9,201 nucleotides of DNA from an uncultured Polaribacter sp. (GCA_913050305.1 CAJXAS010000064.1:1-9201); one strand, 5' to 3'; counted from the first letter of the stretch, positions 1 through 5,856 are shown. Made by a program: numbers and translations. Notes: generated by a model not told the origin, from the sequence alone.

Positions 1-1424
1 TAGCCAAAAACATTATTGAATGAAATTTTCAAACTTGAGATTCCTGTGCGTTCCGTTTCGCGCGCTAGCATATCATCTAAATACTGTTTTCCAGAACTAG
101 AAATGGCACGCAAATCATCTAATTCTTGATGCACTCCTGTGGCAATTGCATTTCCTTTATTAATGTTTACTGGCGCATGGTCAAATAAAGTTTCAGAGAT
201 TTTAGCAATTAAATCAGTTCCTGTGTGTAACTGATTTCCAAGAGCTTTTACAGTAGGGTTTTTGCTGTTTTCTGCAGCTGATTTTATAGGTAAAATAGCC
301 TTTAAAGAATCTTTTAATAAGACAATTTCTCTAGGCGAAGCTTTTGCTGTGGCAACTTTAGAAATTAACCTTTCTAAGTCTGATATTTGTTTTATTTGAT
401 AGGTTACTGTTTCTGAAAACTCATCGGAGTCTATAAAAAACTTTACCATTTCGTGACGATTTTGAATGTCGTCTATATTTTTTAAAGGAAGCGCCAGCCA
501 TCGCTTTAGTAGTCTTCCACCCATGGGTGAAATTGTTTTATCGATAACATCTAAAAGTGTAACAGCATTTAAAGAATTAGAGCTGTATAGCTCTAGGTTT
601 CTGACAGTAAAACGATCCATCCAAACATAATTATCTTCGGCAATTCTACTAATAACCTGTATGTGTTTTAGTTGATTGTGTTGCGTTTCTGATAGGTAAT
701 ACATAACGGCACCGGCAGCTATAATTCCGTTTTTAACTTCATGAATTCCAAAACCCTTTAAGCTTTTTACTGCAAAATGATTTTGTAAAGTATCATTAGC
801 GTACTCTTTTTGAAAAACCCAATCGTCTAAATAAAAGGTGTAATATCGGTTTTCAAAGAGTTCTAAAAACTGTTGCTTGTGTTGTTTCTGAACTAAAACT
901 TCACTCGGGTTAAAGTTCTGTAACAATTTATCGATGTATTCCACATTTCCTTGCGACACCAAATATTCACCTGTAGAGATATCTAAAAACGAAATTCCGA
1001 GTTGTTTTTTATCAAAATGAACCGCTGCTAAAAAGTTGTTGGTTTTGCTTTGTAAAACTTCATCATTTAAAGAGACACCAGGCGTAATTAATTCTGTAAC
1101 ACCACGCTTTACAATGGTTTTGGTCATTTTAGGATCTTCTAATTGATCGCAAATAGCCACCCGCATACCAGCTTTCACTAACTTTGGTAAATAGGTGTTT
1201 AAGGAATGGTGTGGAAACCCTGCTAACGCTGTTTCTGTCTCACTTCCTGCACCACGTTTTGTTAATGTAATTCCTAAAACACCTGCTGCTTTTTTAGCGT
1301 CTTCACCAAAAGTTTCGTAAAAATCTCCCACACGAAAAAGCAACATTGCATCAGGGTATTTTGTTTTGATGGCATTGTATTGCTTCATTAAGGGAGTTAC
1401 TTTTTTTGGTTTCTGTTTTATCAA
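1..1424 (-). CDS. mutS: DNA mismatch repair protein MutS, 5' part of the gene (cut by the window edge)
   Basis: MutS recognises mismatches and small loops in newly replicated DNA and recruits MutL. About 474 N-terminal residues are visible. The mismatch-binding Phe-Tyr-Glu is at residues 35-37 within VGDFYETFGEDA, followed by AGFPHHSLNTYLPKLV and VAICDQLEDP of domain I. The connector and lever domains follow, with the core motif MGGRLLKRWLALPL, and the reading ends in the clamp region at ISFNNVFG. The Walker ATPase half (roughly residues 600 onward in the family) lies outside the window. The start is unusual: in this frame a TAA lies just upstream and there is no ATG before Met13 (1388-1386), but the conserved KPKKVTP preceding LMKQYN argues for the TTG at 1424-1422. 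The gene is divergent from the methyltransferase gene, with about 90 bp between. No frameshift is visible. Confidence 0.96.
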   Translation of the reverse strand, partial: MIKQKPKKVTPLMKQYNAIKTKYPDAMLLFRVGDFYETFGEDAKKAAGVLGITLTKRGAGSETETALAGFPHHSLNTYLPKLVKAGMRVAICDQLEDPKMTKTIVKRGVTELITPGVSLNDEVLQSKTNNFLAAVHFDKKQLGISFLDISTGEYLVSQGNVEYIDKLLQNFNPSEVLVQKQHKQQFLELFENRYYTFYLDDWVFQKEYANDTLQNHFAVKSLKGFGIHEVKNGIIAAGAVMYYLSETQHNQLKHIQVISRIAEDNYVWMDRFTVRNLELYSSNSLNAVTLLDVIDKTISPMGGRLLKRWLALPLKNIDDIQNRHEMVKFFIDSDEFSETVTYQIKQISDLERLISKVATAKASPREIVLLKDSLKAILPIKSAAENSKNPTVKALGNQLHTGTDLIAKISETLFDHAPVNINKGNAIATGVHQELDDLRAISSSGKQYLDDMLARETERTGISSLKISFNNVFG

Positions 1425-1443
1425 GTGTTTAGAAAATTAAAGT

Positions 1444-1451
1444 TAGTTTTG
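1444..1451 (+). promoter_or_regulatory. Candidate Bacteroidetes -7 promoter element (TAGTTTTG) for the methyltransferase gene
   Basis: TAGTTTTG matches the Bacteroidetes sigma-A -7 consensus TAnnTTTG exactly and points towards the methyltransferase gene, whose ATG is about 60 nt downstream. No clear TTTG -33 element is found at the usual distance, where the start of mutS lies. Low-complexity AT-rich DNA can produce such a match by chance. Confidence 0.35.
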
Positions 1452-1499
1452 CGAATATAAAAATTAGTAAGCAGTTTTCAGTAGCGGTTTATAGTGAAC

Positions 1500-1508
1500 T
1501 TATCCACA
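1500..1508 (+). other. Perfect DnaA-box match (TTATCCACA)
   Basis: TTATCCACA equals the strongest Escherichia coli DnaA box (consensus TTATNCACA). It ends 4 nt before the ATG of the methyltransferase gene and lies in the mutS/methyltransferase divergent gap. I saw no second full match nearby, so this is not an origin. A lone 9-mer is only moderately unlikely by chance in 9 kb. Confidence 0.25.
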
Positions 1509-1512
1509 AAGT

Positions 1513-2040
1513 ATGCGAAAATTAAAGAATAACGAGTTAGGTAGAATTACAGTAGATGCTTTTAAGGCAGTTGAGAAAACACCAATTATTGTAGTTTTAG
1601 ATAATATAAGAAGCTTAAATAATATTGGTTCTGTTTTTAGAACTAGTGATGCTTTTTTGATAGAAAAAATATATTTATGTGGTATTTGTGCAACTCCGCC
1701 AAATAAAGAAATTCATAAAACAGCTTTAGGCGCAACAGAGTCTGTCTCTTGGGAATATGTTGAGGATACGCTTAGTTTAGTTGAAACATTAAAAAGAGAA
1801 AATATTAAAGTACTAGCTATTGAACAAGCAGAAAATAGCACCAAACTGAACACCTTTTTTCCTAAAAAGAGCGAGAAGTACGCAATTGTAATGGGAAATG
1901 AAGTAAAAGGAGTGCAGCAGGAAGTTGTGAATGCTTCAGACCTGTGTATTGAAATTCCACAATTAGGTACGAAGCATTCCCTAAATATTTCTGTAACTAC
2001 AGGGGTTGTTTTATGGGATTTATTTCAGAAACTACAATAA
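1513..2040 (+). CDS. SpoU/TrmH-family RNA 2'-O-methyltransferase (TrmH-like)
   Basis: A 175-residue protein that transfers a methyl group from S-adenosylmethionine to a ribose 2'-OH of tRNA or rRNA; the exact target nucleotide cannot be read from the sequence. All three SPOUT knot motifs are present: motif 1 at residues 30-48 (DNIRSLNNIGSVFRTSDAF, with the catalytic-type Asn and Arg), motif 2 at 125-134 (IVMGNEVKGV) and motif 3 at 147-165 (EIPQLGTKHSLNISVTTGV), which forms the trefoil-knot cofactor site. The length fits a minimal TrmH-like enzyme without an added N-terminal substrate-binding domain. The ATG at 1513 is preceded by A-rich sequence without a Shine-Dalgarno site, normal for Bacteroidota. 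RR1 follows after 76 bp with no recognisable terminator between, so cotranscription is possible. Confidence 0.93.
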   Translation: MRKLKNNELGRITVDAFKAVEKTPIIVVLDNIRSLNNIGSVFRTSDAFLIEKIYLCGICATPPNKEIHKTALGATESVSWEYVEDTLSLVETLKRENIKVLAIEQAENSTKLNTFFPKKSEKYAIVMGNEVKGVQQEVVNASDLCIEIPQLGTKHSLNISVTTGVVLWDLFQKLQ

Positions 2041-2094
2041 AAGGTATTTATTCATTTTTAAAGTTATACTTTGAAGCAGATAAAAGTTTTTAAG

Positions 2095-2127
2095 TTAAAT
2101 ATAGAAATCTCTAAAAATGGCAGATAA
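2095..2127 (+). pseudogene. Relic of the 3' end of a sensor kinase gene (last 10 codons)
   Basis: Reading the frame that ends with TAA at 2125-2127 gives LNIEISKNGR-stop, against IYIEISINGR-stop at the end of the intact kinase (5151-5180). A stretch of 14 nt (2099-2112) is identical to 5152-5165. The 11-nt overlap between kinase stop and regulator start is preserved at both places. Upstream of the relic the frame stays open for a few codons (KVFK) but no longer resembles the kinase. The simplest reading is that a kinase gene once preceded RR1 as one precedes RR2, and was deleted or left out of the duplicated block. Confidence 0.7.
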
Positions 2128-2794
2128 AATTAAAATTTTAATTGTTGATGATCATCAATTAATAATACAAGGCTTACTCTGTTCTTTAGAAGAAGTGGGC
2201 GATTTTGAGGTGGTTACAACTACGGATTGTGATGATGCTTTTCGGTTGATAAAGGCGAGTGAAAAAAGGGCTCCATTTCAAATTTTATTTACAGATTTAA
2301 GCTTTGATAACAATACAAAAGAAACTCAATTAAAGGATGGTGAAGCTTTGATAAAAGCAATTAGAACAAACGATATAGAAATTAAAGTAGGTGTAATTAC
2401 AGGACATACAGAGACAAGTCGAGTGTACAATATAATTAACAACATAAAACCCGATGCGTGTTTATTGAAATGCGCTTGTGGCCCGGTAGAATTAGGGTTT
2501 GCTGTTCAAAAAATGATACAAAATGAATACTACTATACTCATGAAGTTCACCAAAAAATATTGCGTAGAAAGGTTGTTCAAATTAAAATAGACGATGTGT
2601 CGCTTCAGATTCTAAAGGAGTTGCCAAATCACTCAAAAATATCCAATTTAGAAGGCGTTATTGCAAAGAACGATGGAATTAAAATCAAACTAAGGTCTAT
2701 CGAAACAAAATTAGCAAATTTAAGGACAGATTTAAACGCCATTAACAATACTGATTTAATATTAAAAGCAAAAGAACTTGGAGTTATAGATTAA
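2117..2794 (+). CDS. Response regulator RR1, receiver domain plus LuxR-like helix-turn-helix; orphan paralogue of RR2
   Basis: A 225-residue cytoplasmic transcription regulator. The receiver domain (about 3-125) has the acidic pair Asp11-Asp12, the phosphoacceptor Asp60 (LFTDLSF), Thr95 (VITGHTE) and Lys118 (LLK). Where a typical receiver has D-x-x-MPxMDG, this one has a longer stretch, SFDNNTKETQLKDG, without the usual proline. The C-terminal part (about 158-225) ends in RSIETKLANLRTDL and DLILKAKELG, which resembles the recognition helix and last helix of a diverged LuxR/NarL DNA-binding domain. It matches RR2 at 158 of 225 positions without gaps: 64% over the first 120 residues but 34 of 36 over residues 185-220. 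No kinase gene stands in front of it, only a 10-codon relic. Probably phosphorylated by the neighbouring kinase or an unlinked one. Two operator-like dyads begin 10 nt after its stop. Confidence 0.9.
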   Translation: MADKIKILIVDDHQLIIQGLLCSLEEVGDFEVVTTTDCDDAFRLIKASEKRAPFQILFTDLSFDNNTKETQLKDGEALIKAIRTNDIEIKVGVITGHTETSRVYNIINNIKPDACLLKCACGPVELGFAVQKMIQNEYYYTHEVHQKILRRKVVQIKIDDVSLQILKELPNHSKISNLEGVIAKNDGIKIKLRSIETKLANLRTDLNAINNTDLILKAKELGVID

Positions 2795-2803
2795 CTTTTG
2801 CAA

Positions 2804-2817
2804 TGCGGTAATACGCA
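2804..2817. promoter_or_regulatory. Operator-like dyad A: TGCG-GTAATA-CGCA
   Basis: A perfect 4+4 inverted repeat with a 6-bp spacer, extended by flanking A/T to ATGCG...CGCAT. It is one of three perfect TGCG-N6-CGCA sites I found, all directly behind the two regulator genes. It starts 10 nt after the RR1 stop, as site C does after the RR2 stop. It is centred about 65 bp upstream of the start site predicted from the -7 element. Likely the binding site of RR1/RR2 dimers (inference). Confidence 0.6.
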
Positions 2818-2825
2818 TTTTTAAT

Positions 2826-2839
2826 TGCGGTTTACCGCA
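2826..2839. promoter_or_regulatory. Operator-like dyad B: TGCGGT-TT-ACCGCA
   Basis: A perfect inverted repeat with 6-bp arms and a 2-bp centre, also fitting TGCG-N6-CGCA. It starts exactly 22 bp after dyad A, about two helical turns, so both sites face the same side of the DNA. Its centre is about 43 bp upstream of the predicted start site, the classic position of an activator that touches RNA polymerase next to the -35 region. Confidence 0.65.
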
Positions 2840-2861
2840 TAATTTTCTCCTTTTTTCATTC

Positions 2862-2869
2862 TAAATTTG
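2862..2869 (+). promoter_or_regulatory. Bacteroidetes -7 element (TAAATTTG) of an apparently activator-dependent promoter
   Basis: TAAATTTG is an exact match to TAnnTTTG, 36 bp after the start of dyad B. There is no TTTG or TTG at the -33 position, where the sequence is TAATTTTCTCC; this suits a promoter that needs an activator. Transcription would start near 2875-2876. The right-hand copy holds a related element at exactly the same spacing. Confidence 0.55.
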
Positions 2870-2916
2870 TTATATCTATACTTATATTGCTATAAAAAAT
2901 AGATTGGGTGGGACCA

Positions 2917-2948
2917 TTGTAAAATAAGTTCGAGGGCTTATTTTGCAA
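2917..2948 (+). repeat. Inverted repeat: 12-bp stem with 8-nt loop
   Basis: TTGTAAAATAAG pairs with CTTATTTTGCAA through 12 base pairs, one of them U-G, leaving the loop TTCGAGGG. No T-run follows directly, so by itself it is not a standard terminator. It is the strongest hairpin in the noncoding gap and is not preserved as a long stem in the right-hand copy. Confidence 0.6.
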
Positions 2949-2968
2949 AAGTTAAAGGAAAAGAAAAC

Positions 2969-2998
2969 AACCTTTCTATTAATTTAGGAAGGTTTTTT
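2969..2998 (+). terminator. Intrinsic terminator, duplicated copy of the mgtE terminator
   Basis: AACCTTTC and GGAAGGTT form an 8-bp stem (one G-U) with a 10-nt loop TATTAATTTA, followed by TTTT on the plus strand. It is identical to the terminator beside the intact mgtE stop (6014-6043) and was carried here by the duplication. Here it lies between the dyad-controlled promoter and the kinase gene, so it should end most plus-strand transcription from that promoter. Confidence 0.6.
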
Positions 2999-3119
2999 AA
3001 ATTCCTAAAATCATTTTTGCAATCATAAAGTAGATTAATATTCCAAAAATATCATTAGAAGTAGTAATAAAAGGCTCCGTCGCAATTGCCGGGTCAACAC
3101 CTTTTTTATTTAAGTAGAA
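2997..3119 (-). pseudogene. Relic of the 3' end of mgtE (last 40 or so codons)
   Basis: Read on the minus strand this gives FYLNKKGVDPAIATEP followed by FITTSNDIFGILIYF and the same last ten residues as the intact MgtE. The intact gene has LFLNKRDIDPAIATGP at the same place, so the relic carries a Gly-to-Glu change in the otherwise conserved TGP pore segment and differs at three other positions (KGV for RDI). There is no start codon and the rest of the gene is missing: it is a non-functional fragment left by the duplication or by integration of a foreign copy. Confidence 0.85.
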
Positions 3120-3124
3120 GAAAC

Positions 3125-3166
3125 ATGAAGAAATTAGTAATGGTATTAGCATTCATCTCTTATTAG
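3125..3166 (+). other. 13-codon open frame resembling the start of a signal peptide
   Basis: ATG at 3125 encodes MKKLVMVLAFISY and then TAG. The basic start followed by a hydrophobic run looks like the first half of a secretion signal. It sits right after the point where similarity to mgtE ends and just before the kinase start, in another frame. It may be the stump of a gene cut at the duplication junction, or a short upstream frame affecting kinase translation. It may also be chance. Confidence 0.25.
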
Positions 3167-3173
3167 GGTGTTT

Positions 3174-5180
3174 ATGACAATAGACAAACTCTTTCAAAGA
3201 GCCACTTATTTTCTTTTTAATAAAAAATATATACTGTTTTTACTTTTATTTGCTAATTTATTGGTGTTTTCTCAAAATGAAAGTAGAGACACTATTGCAT
3301 TGATATTAAAAGAATACGTAAAAACAAAACAAGCTCATTTACCTCAAAAAGCATTCTTAATTGCAGAAAAAACGAAGATAGATTCTGTAATTAAACAAAC
3401 GTATATTCTTTTTGGTATGAAAAGTTTTTTTAACAAAGACCTTGCTAATTTAACTTTAACAGAAAATAAACTTCGTACATTTTTTATTAAAACGAAAGAC
3501 TCTTTTGCTTTAGGAAAGCAGTACTATTACAAGTCGCTTTTTTTTAAGGTTTTAAATTCTGGAGATAATTTAGCAAAATCCGATAGTAGTTTTTATTATT
3601 TAAGTGAATCTAAAAATATATCAGTTCAATTAAAAGATTCTTTGGAAGCTGCGAGAAGATTACTTTCGATGTCTTCTCTTCAATACAGAGAAAGAGACTT
3701 TTTAGGAAGTGAAAGTTCAATTATTGAAGGATTGCGTTTGGTAGAGCCTCTGGAAGAGGTGTTTTTCACAGGGCTATTGTATGAAAGATTAGGGAATGTT
3801 ATGTACATGCTAGAAAGGCAAGAAGAGGCTAGAAAAAACTATTTAAAGTTTTTTGAACTTCAAAAGAAAATTCCAAACATAAAGTTGAAATATGAAAAAG
3901 TTAGGTTAGATGTGCATTTAGCAAAGACTTACGAGGCAGAGGAAAACTATACAAAGTCAATAGAATATTTTAATAAGTGTTTATTGGTCGTTAACCTTAA
4001 GATGGAGAAGGCGTATAGATACGAGGCTGCATTAGAAGGGTTCTCTTACGGCCATTTTATGTTGGGGAATAAAGAATTAGCGCTAAAAGGATATTTAGAA
4101 GTTTTAAAGTCTAGACAGGCAAGAGGGTATAAAAGAGGGTTAATTTTTTCGTATTCCTTACTAGGACAATTACACGCCTCTAAAAATGAAACAAAGAAAG
4201 CAATCTTCTTTATCAAGAAATCTTTACGAACTGCAAAAGAACTGCATACGACTAAAAAAAAATCAGAGAACCTGTTATTGCTATCTAAAATAGTTGGCGG
4301 AGAAAAAGGGAGGAAATACTTAGAGGAGCACACGCAATTAAATGATAGTATTTATAAGAGAGAGCGAATTTTAAAAAATAAGTTTACGAAGGTTCGGTAT
4401 GAAACTGAAAAAAAAGACAAAGAAAACATTGCTTTAAAACTAGAAAACACTAGAAATCAATTGGCTTTAGAAACAGAACGACAGCATAAAATAATTGGTT
4501 TTTTAAGTGCTGGTGTTAGTATTTTGTTTATTGGTTTTGGCGCTAGTATTGTTACAAATAGGAGAAAAAAGTTGATTTTTGAGGCTAAAATGAAACAAAT
4601 TCAAGTGCGTGAAAAAGAGCGCCAGCGAATTGCAAAATCTTTGCATGATGAGGTTGCTGGAGACATTAGAATGCTGCATTTAGAATTGACAAAAAGAAAG
4701 CAATTAGAAGAAGCAAAAAAACTTGCTGTTATAAAGGGAACAGTTCGAAATTTATCACATCAATTAAGTAGCGAAAGTTTTGAAAAAGTGTCTTTTAAAG
4801 ATCAAATTATTAATTTAATTTCGGATTTTTTTGAAATCGATTTCAAAATTAAAGTGCAAGAAATTGATACTGTAAACTGGAAAGACGTTAATAATTCAAT
4901 AAAAAGAATATTATTCTTAGTGATTAGAGAAAGTATTCAGAACTCTAAAACACATGCAGAAGCTTCGGCCGTTATCTTAAATTTTAAACAAACTAAAAAA
5001 GCGCTTACCTTAACAATTTTTGACAACGGAAAAGGGTTTAACACTGCGTCAAAGAAAGCGGGAATAGGTTTAAAAAATATGCAAGAACGAATAGAAGAGG
5101 TTAACGGTACTTTTTCTATTGAAAGTGCATTAGGTAAAGGAACAAGTATTTATATAGAAATCTCTATAAATGGAAGATAA
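3174..5180 (+). CDS. Sensor histidine kinase with signal sequence, TPR-type sensor region and HisKA_3/HATPase core
   Basis: The kinase partner of RR2, about 668 residues. After an N-terminal hydrophobic segment (about 16-33, ending LLVFSQ, a typical Bacteroidota signal-peptide end) comes a mainly helical, periplasm-facing region with TPR-like repeats (about 200-229, 243-272, 286-314, 322-357). A coiled coil (about 396-439) and one membrane segment (about 440-461) follow. The cytoplasmic core has the phosphoacceptor His491 in RIAKSLHDEVAGDI (HisKA_3 type), the N-box RESIQNS (Asn590), the G1 box DNGKGF (617-622), the G2 box GIGLKNMQERI (from 630) and GKGTSIYIEI. No residue essential for catalysis appears lost. 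A GTG at 3168 in frame is an alternative start; I prefer the ATG at 3174 because AGGG lies 5 nt before it. The gene overlaps RR2 by 11 nt, so the pair is translationally coupled. No own promoter is recognisable between the mgtE relic and the start. The signal sensed is unknown. Confidence 0.93.
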   Translation: MTIDKLFQRATYFLFNKKYILFLLLFANLLVFSQNESRDTIALILKEYVKTKQAHLPQKAFLIAEKTKIDSVIKQTYILFGMKSFFNKDLANLTLTENKLRTFFIKTKDSFALGKQYYYKSLFFKVLNSGDNLAKSDSSFYYLSESKNISVQLKDSLEAARRLLSMSSLQYRERDFLGSESSIIEGLRLVEPLEEVFFTGLLYERLGNVMYMLERQEEARKNYLKFFELQKKIPNIKLKYEKVRLDVHLAKTYEAEENYTKSIEYFNKCLLVVNLKMEKAYRYEAALEGFSYGHFMLGNKELALKGYLEVLKSRQARGYKRGLIFSYSLLGQLHASKNETKKAIFFIKKSLRTAKELHTTKKKSENLLLLSKIVGGEKGRKYLEEHTQLNDSIYKRERILKNKFTKVRYETEKKDKENIALKLENTRNQLALETERQHKIIGFLSAGVSILFIGFGASIVTNRRKKLIFEAKMKQIQVREKERQRIAKSLHDEVAGDIRMLHLELTKRKQLEEAKKLAVIKGTVRNLSHQLSSESFEKVSFKDQIINLISDFFEIDFKIKVQEIDTVNWKDVNNSIKRILFLVIRESIQNSKTHAEASAVILNFKQTKKALTLTIFDNGKGFNTASKKAGIGLKNMQERIEEVNGTFSIESALGKGTSIYIEISINGR

Positions 5181-5847
5181 AACTAGAATTTTAATTGCAG
5201 ATGATCATCAATTAACACTAGATGGAATTCGATGCTACCTCAAAGAGTTAGGGGGTTTTGATGTGGTGACTACAAATAATTGTGATGCGGCACTTGAGTT
5301 GATAAAATCAAATGAAAATACTACTCCTTTTCAAATTTTATTTACAGATTTAAGTTTTGATAATGCCACACTGCAAACCAATTTAAAAGGAGGTGAAGAA
5401 TTAATAAAAGCCATTAGAAAGAATAAAATAGATATTAAAATAGGGGTAATTACGGGGCATACAGAAACAAATAGAGTGTACAACGTAATTAGTAATTTAA
5501 ACCCTAATGCTTATTTATTAAAAAGCACATGCGATGCTACAGAAATAGGTTTTGCAGTGCAAAAAATATTGTACAATGAGTATTATTATACCCATGAAAT
5601 ACATCAAAAAATACTGCGTAGAAATATTGTTCAAATTCAAATGGATGAGGTAGCGCTTCAGATATTAAAGGAACTTCCGAAACACGTAAAAATTGCTAAT
5701 TTAGTGGGGATTATTACTAATAACGACGGAATTAAAATTAAACTAAGGTCAATCGAAACAAAATTAGCAAATTTAAGAACAGATTTAAAAGCTATTAACA
5801 ATATAGATTTAATATTAAAAGCAAAAGAACTAGGTATTATAGATTAA
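5170..5847 (+). CDS. Response regulator RR2, receiver domain plus LuxR-like helix-turn-helix, paired with the upstream kinase
   Basis: A 225-residue DNA-binding regulator, presumably phosphorylated by the kinase whose gene it overlaps by 11 nt. The receiver has Asp11-Asp12, Asp60 (LFTDLSF), Thr95 and Lys118, with the same extended segment after Asp60 as RR1 (SFDNATLQTNLKGG). The C-terminal segment RSIETKLANLRTDL...DLILKAKELG is almost the same as in RR1, so both should bind the same DNA. Differences cluster in the first receiver helix (TLDGIRCYLKEL against IIQGLLCSLEEV) and in residues 110-135, surfaces that in this family set kinase and dimer contacts. A dyad of the same form as those behind RR1 starts 10 nt after the stop. 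The target genes cannot be told from the window beyond these sites. Confidence 0.92.
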   Translation: MEDKTRILIADDHQLTLDGIRCYLKELGGFDVVTTNNCDAALELIKSNENTTPFQILFTDLSFDNATLQTNLKGGEELIKAIRKNKIDIKIGVITGHTETNRVYNVISNLNPNAYLLKSTCDATEIGFAVQKILYNEYYYTHEIHQKILRRNIVQIQMDEVALQILKELPKHVKIANLVGIITNNDGIKIKLRSIETKLANLRTDLKAINNIDLILKAKELGIID

Positions 5848-5856
5848 TGTTGGTTT

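Larger units (their letters stand above)
2876..2998 (+). ncRNA. Candidate small RNA or leader transcript between RR1 and the kinase gene
   Basis: From the predicted start to the T-run of the terminator is about 120 nt with no ATG-started frame. It contains a strong hairpin at 2917-2948 (12-bp stem with one U-G pair and an 8-nt loop TTCGAGGG) and ends in an intrinsic-terminator hairpin at 2969-2998. The equivalent stretch behind RR2 shares short blocks (TGGGA..ATTG, CGAG.G, CTT) but does not form the same long stem. It could be a regulated sRNA or the 5' part of the kinase mRNA leader. I do not recognise it as a known RNA family. Confidence 0.3.
2099..3113 (+). repeat. Left copy of a direct repeat of about 1 kb (kinase tail, RR, regulatory gap, mgtE 3' end)
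   Basis: The block aligns with 5152-6158 throughout: offset 3053 bp from the kinase tail to the -7 element, and 3045 bp across the terminator and mgtE part, implying net loss of 8 bp in between in the right copy. Similarity is moderate in the regulators (70% of residues), moderate to poor in the gap, then perfect for about 120 bp (2954-3075 against 5999-6120). It fades after TTATTTAA at 3113. Confidence 0.85.

Noticed and set aside
1483..1496. AGCGGTTTATAGTG upstream of the methyltransferase gene, sharing GCGGTTTA with dyad B
   Set aside because: Only one half matches TGCG-N6-CGCA and there is no second site 22 bp away, so it is not convincing as an operator.
2064..2074. TATACTTTG as a -7 element for RR1
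   Set aside because: The spacing inside the motif is wrong (three bases between TA and TTTG) and it does not fit TAnnTTTG.
2804..2840. CRISPR-like or transposon-end explanation for the TGCG...CGCA repeats
   Set aside because: There are only two or three short dyads per cluster with no regular spacers or transposase gene; the fixed distances to a -7 element fit regulator-binding sites better.
4046..4333. 95-codon minus-strand frame inside the kinase gene
   Set aside because: It lies entirely within the well-supported kinase coding region in an antisense frame and shows no family resemblance; it is a shadow frame.
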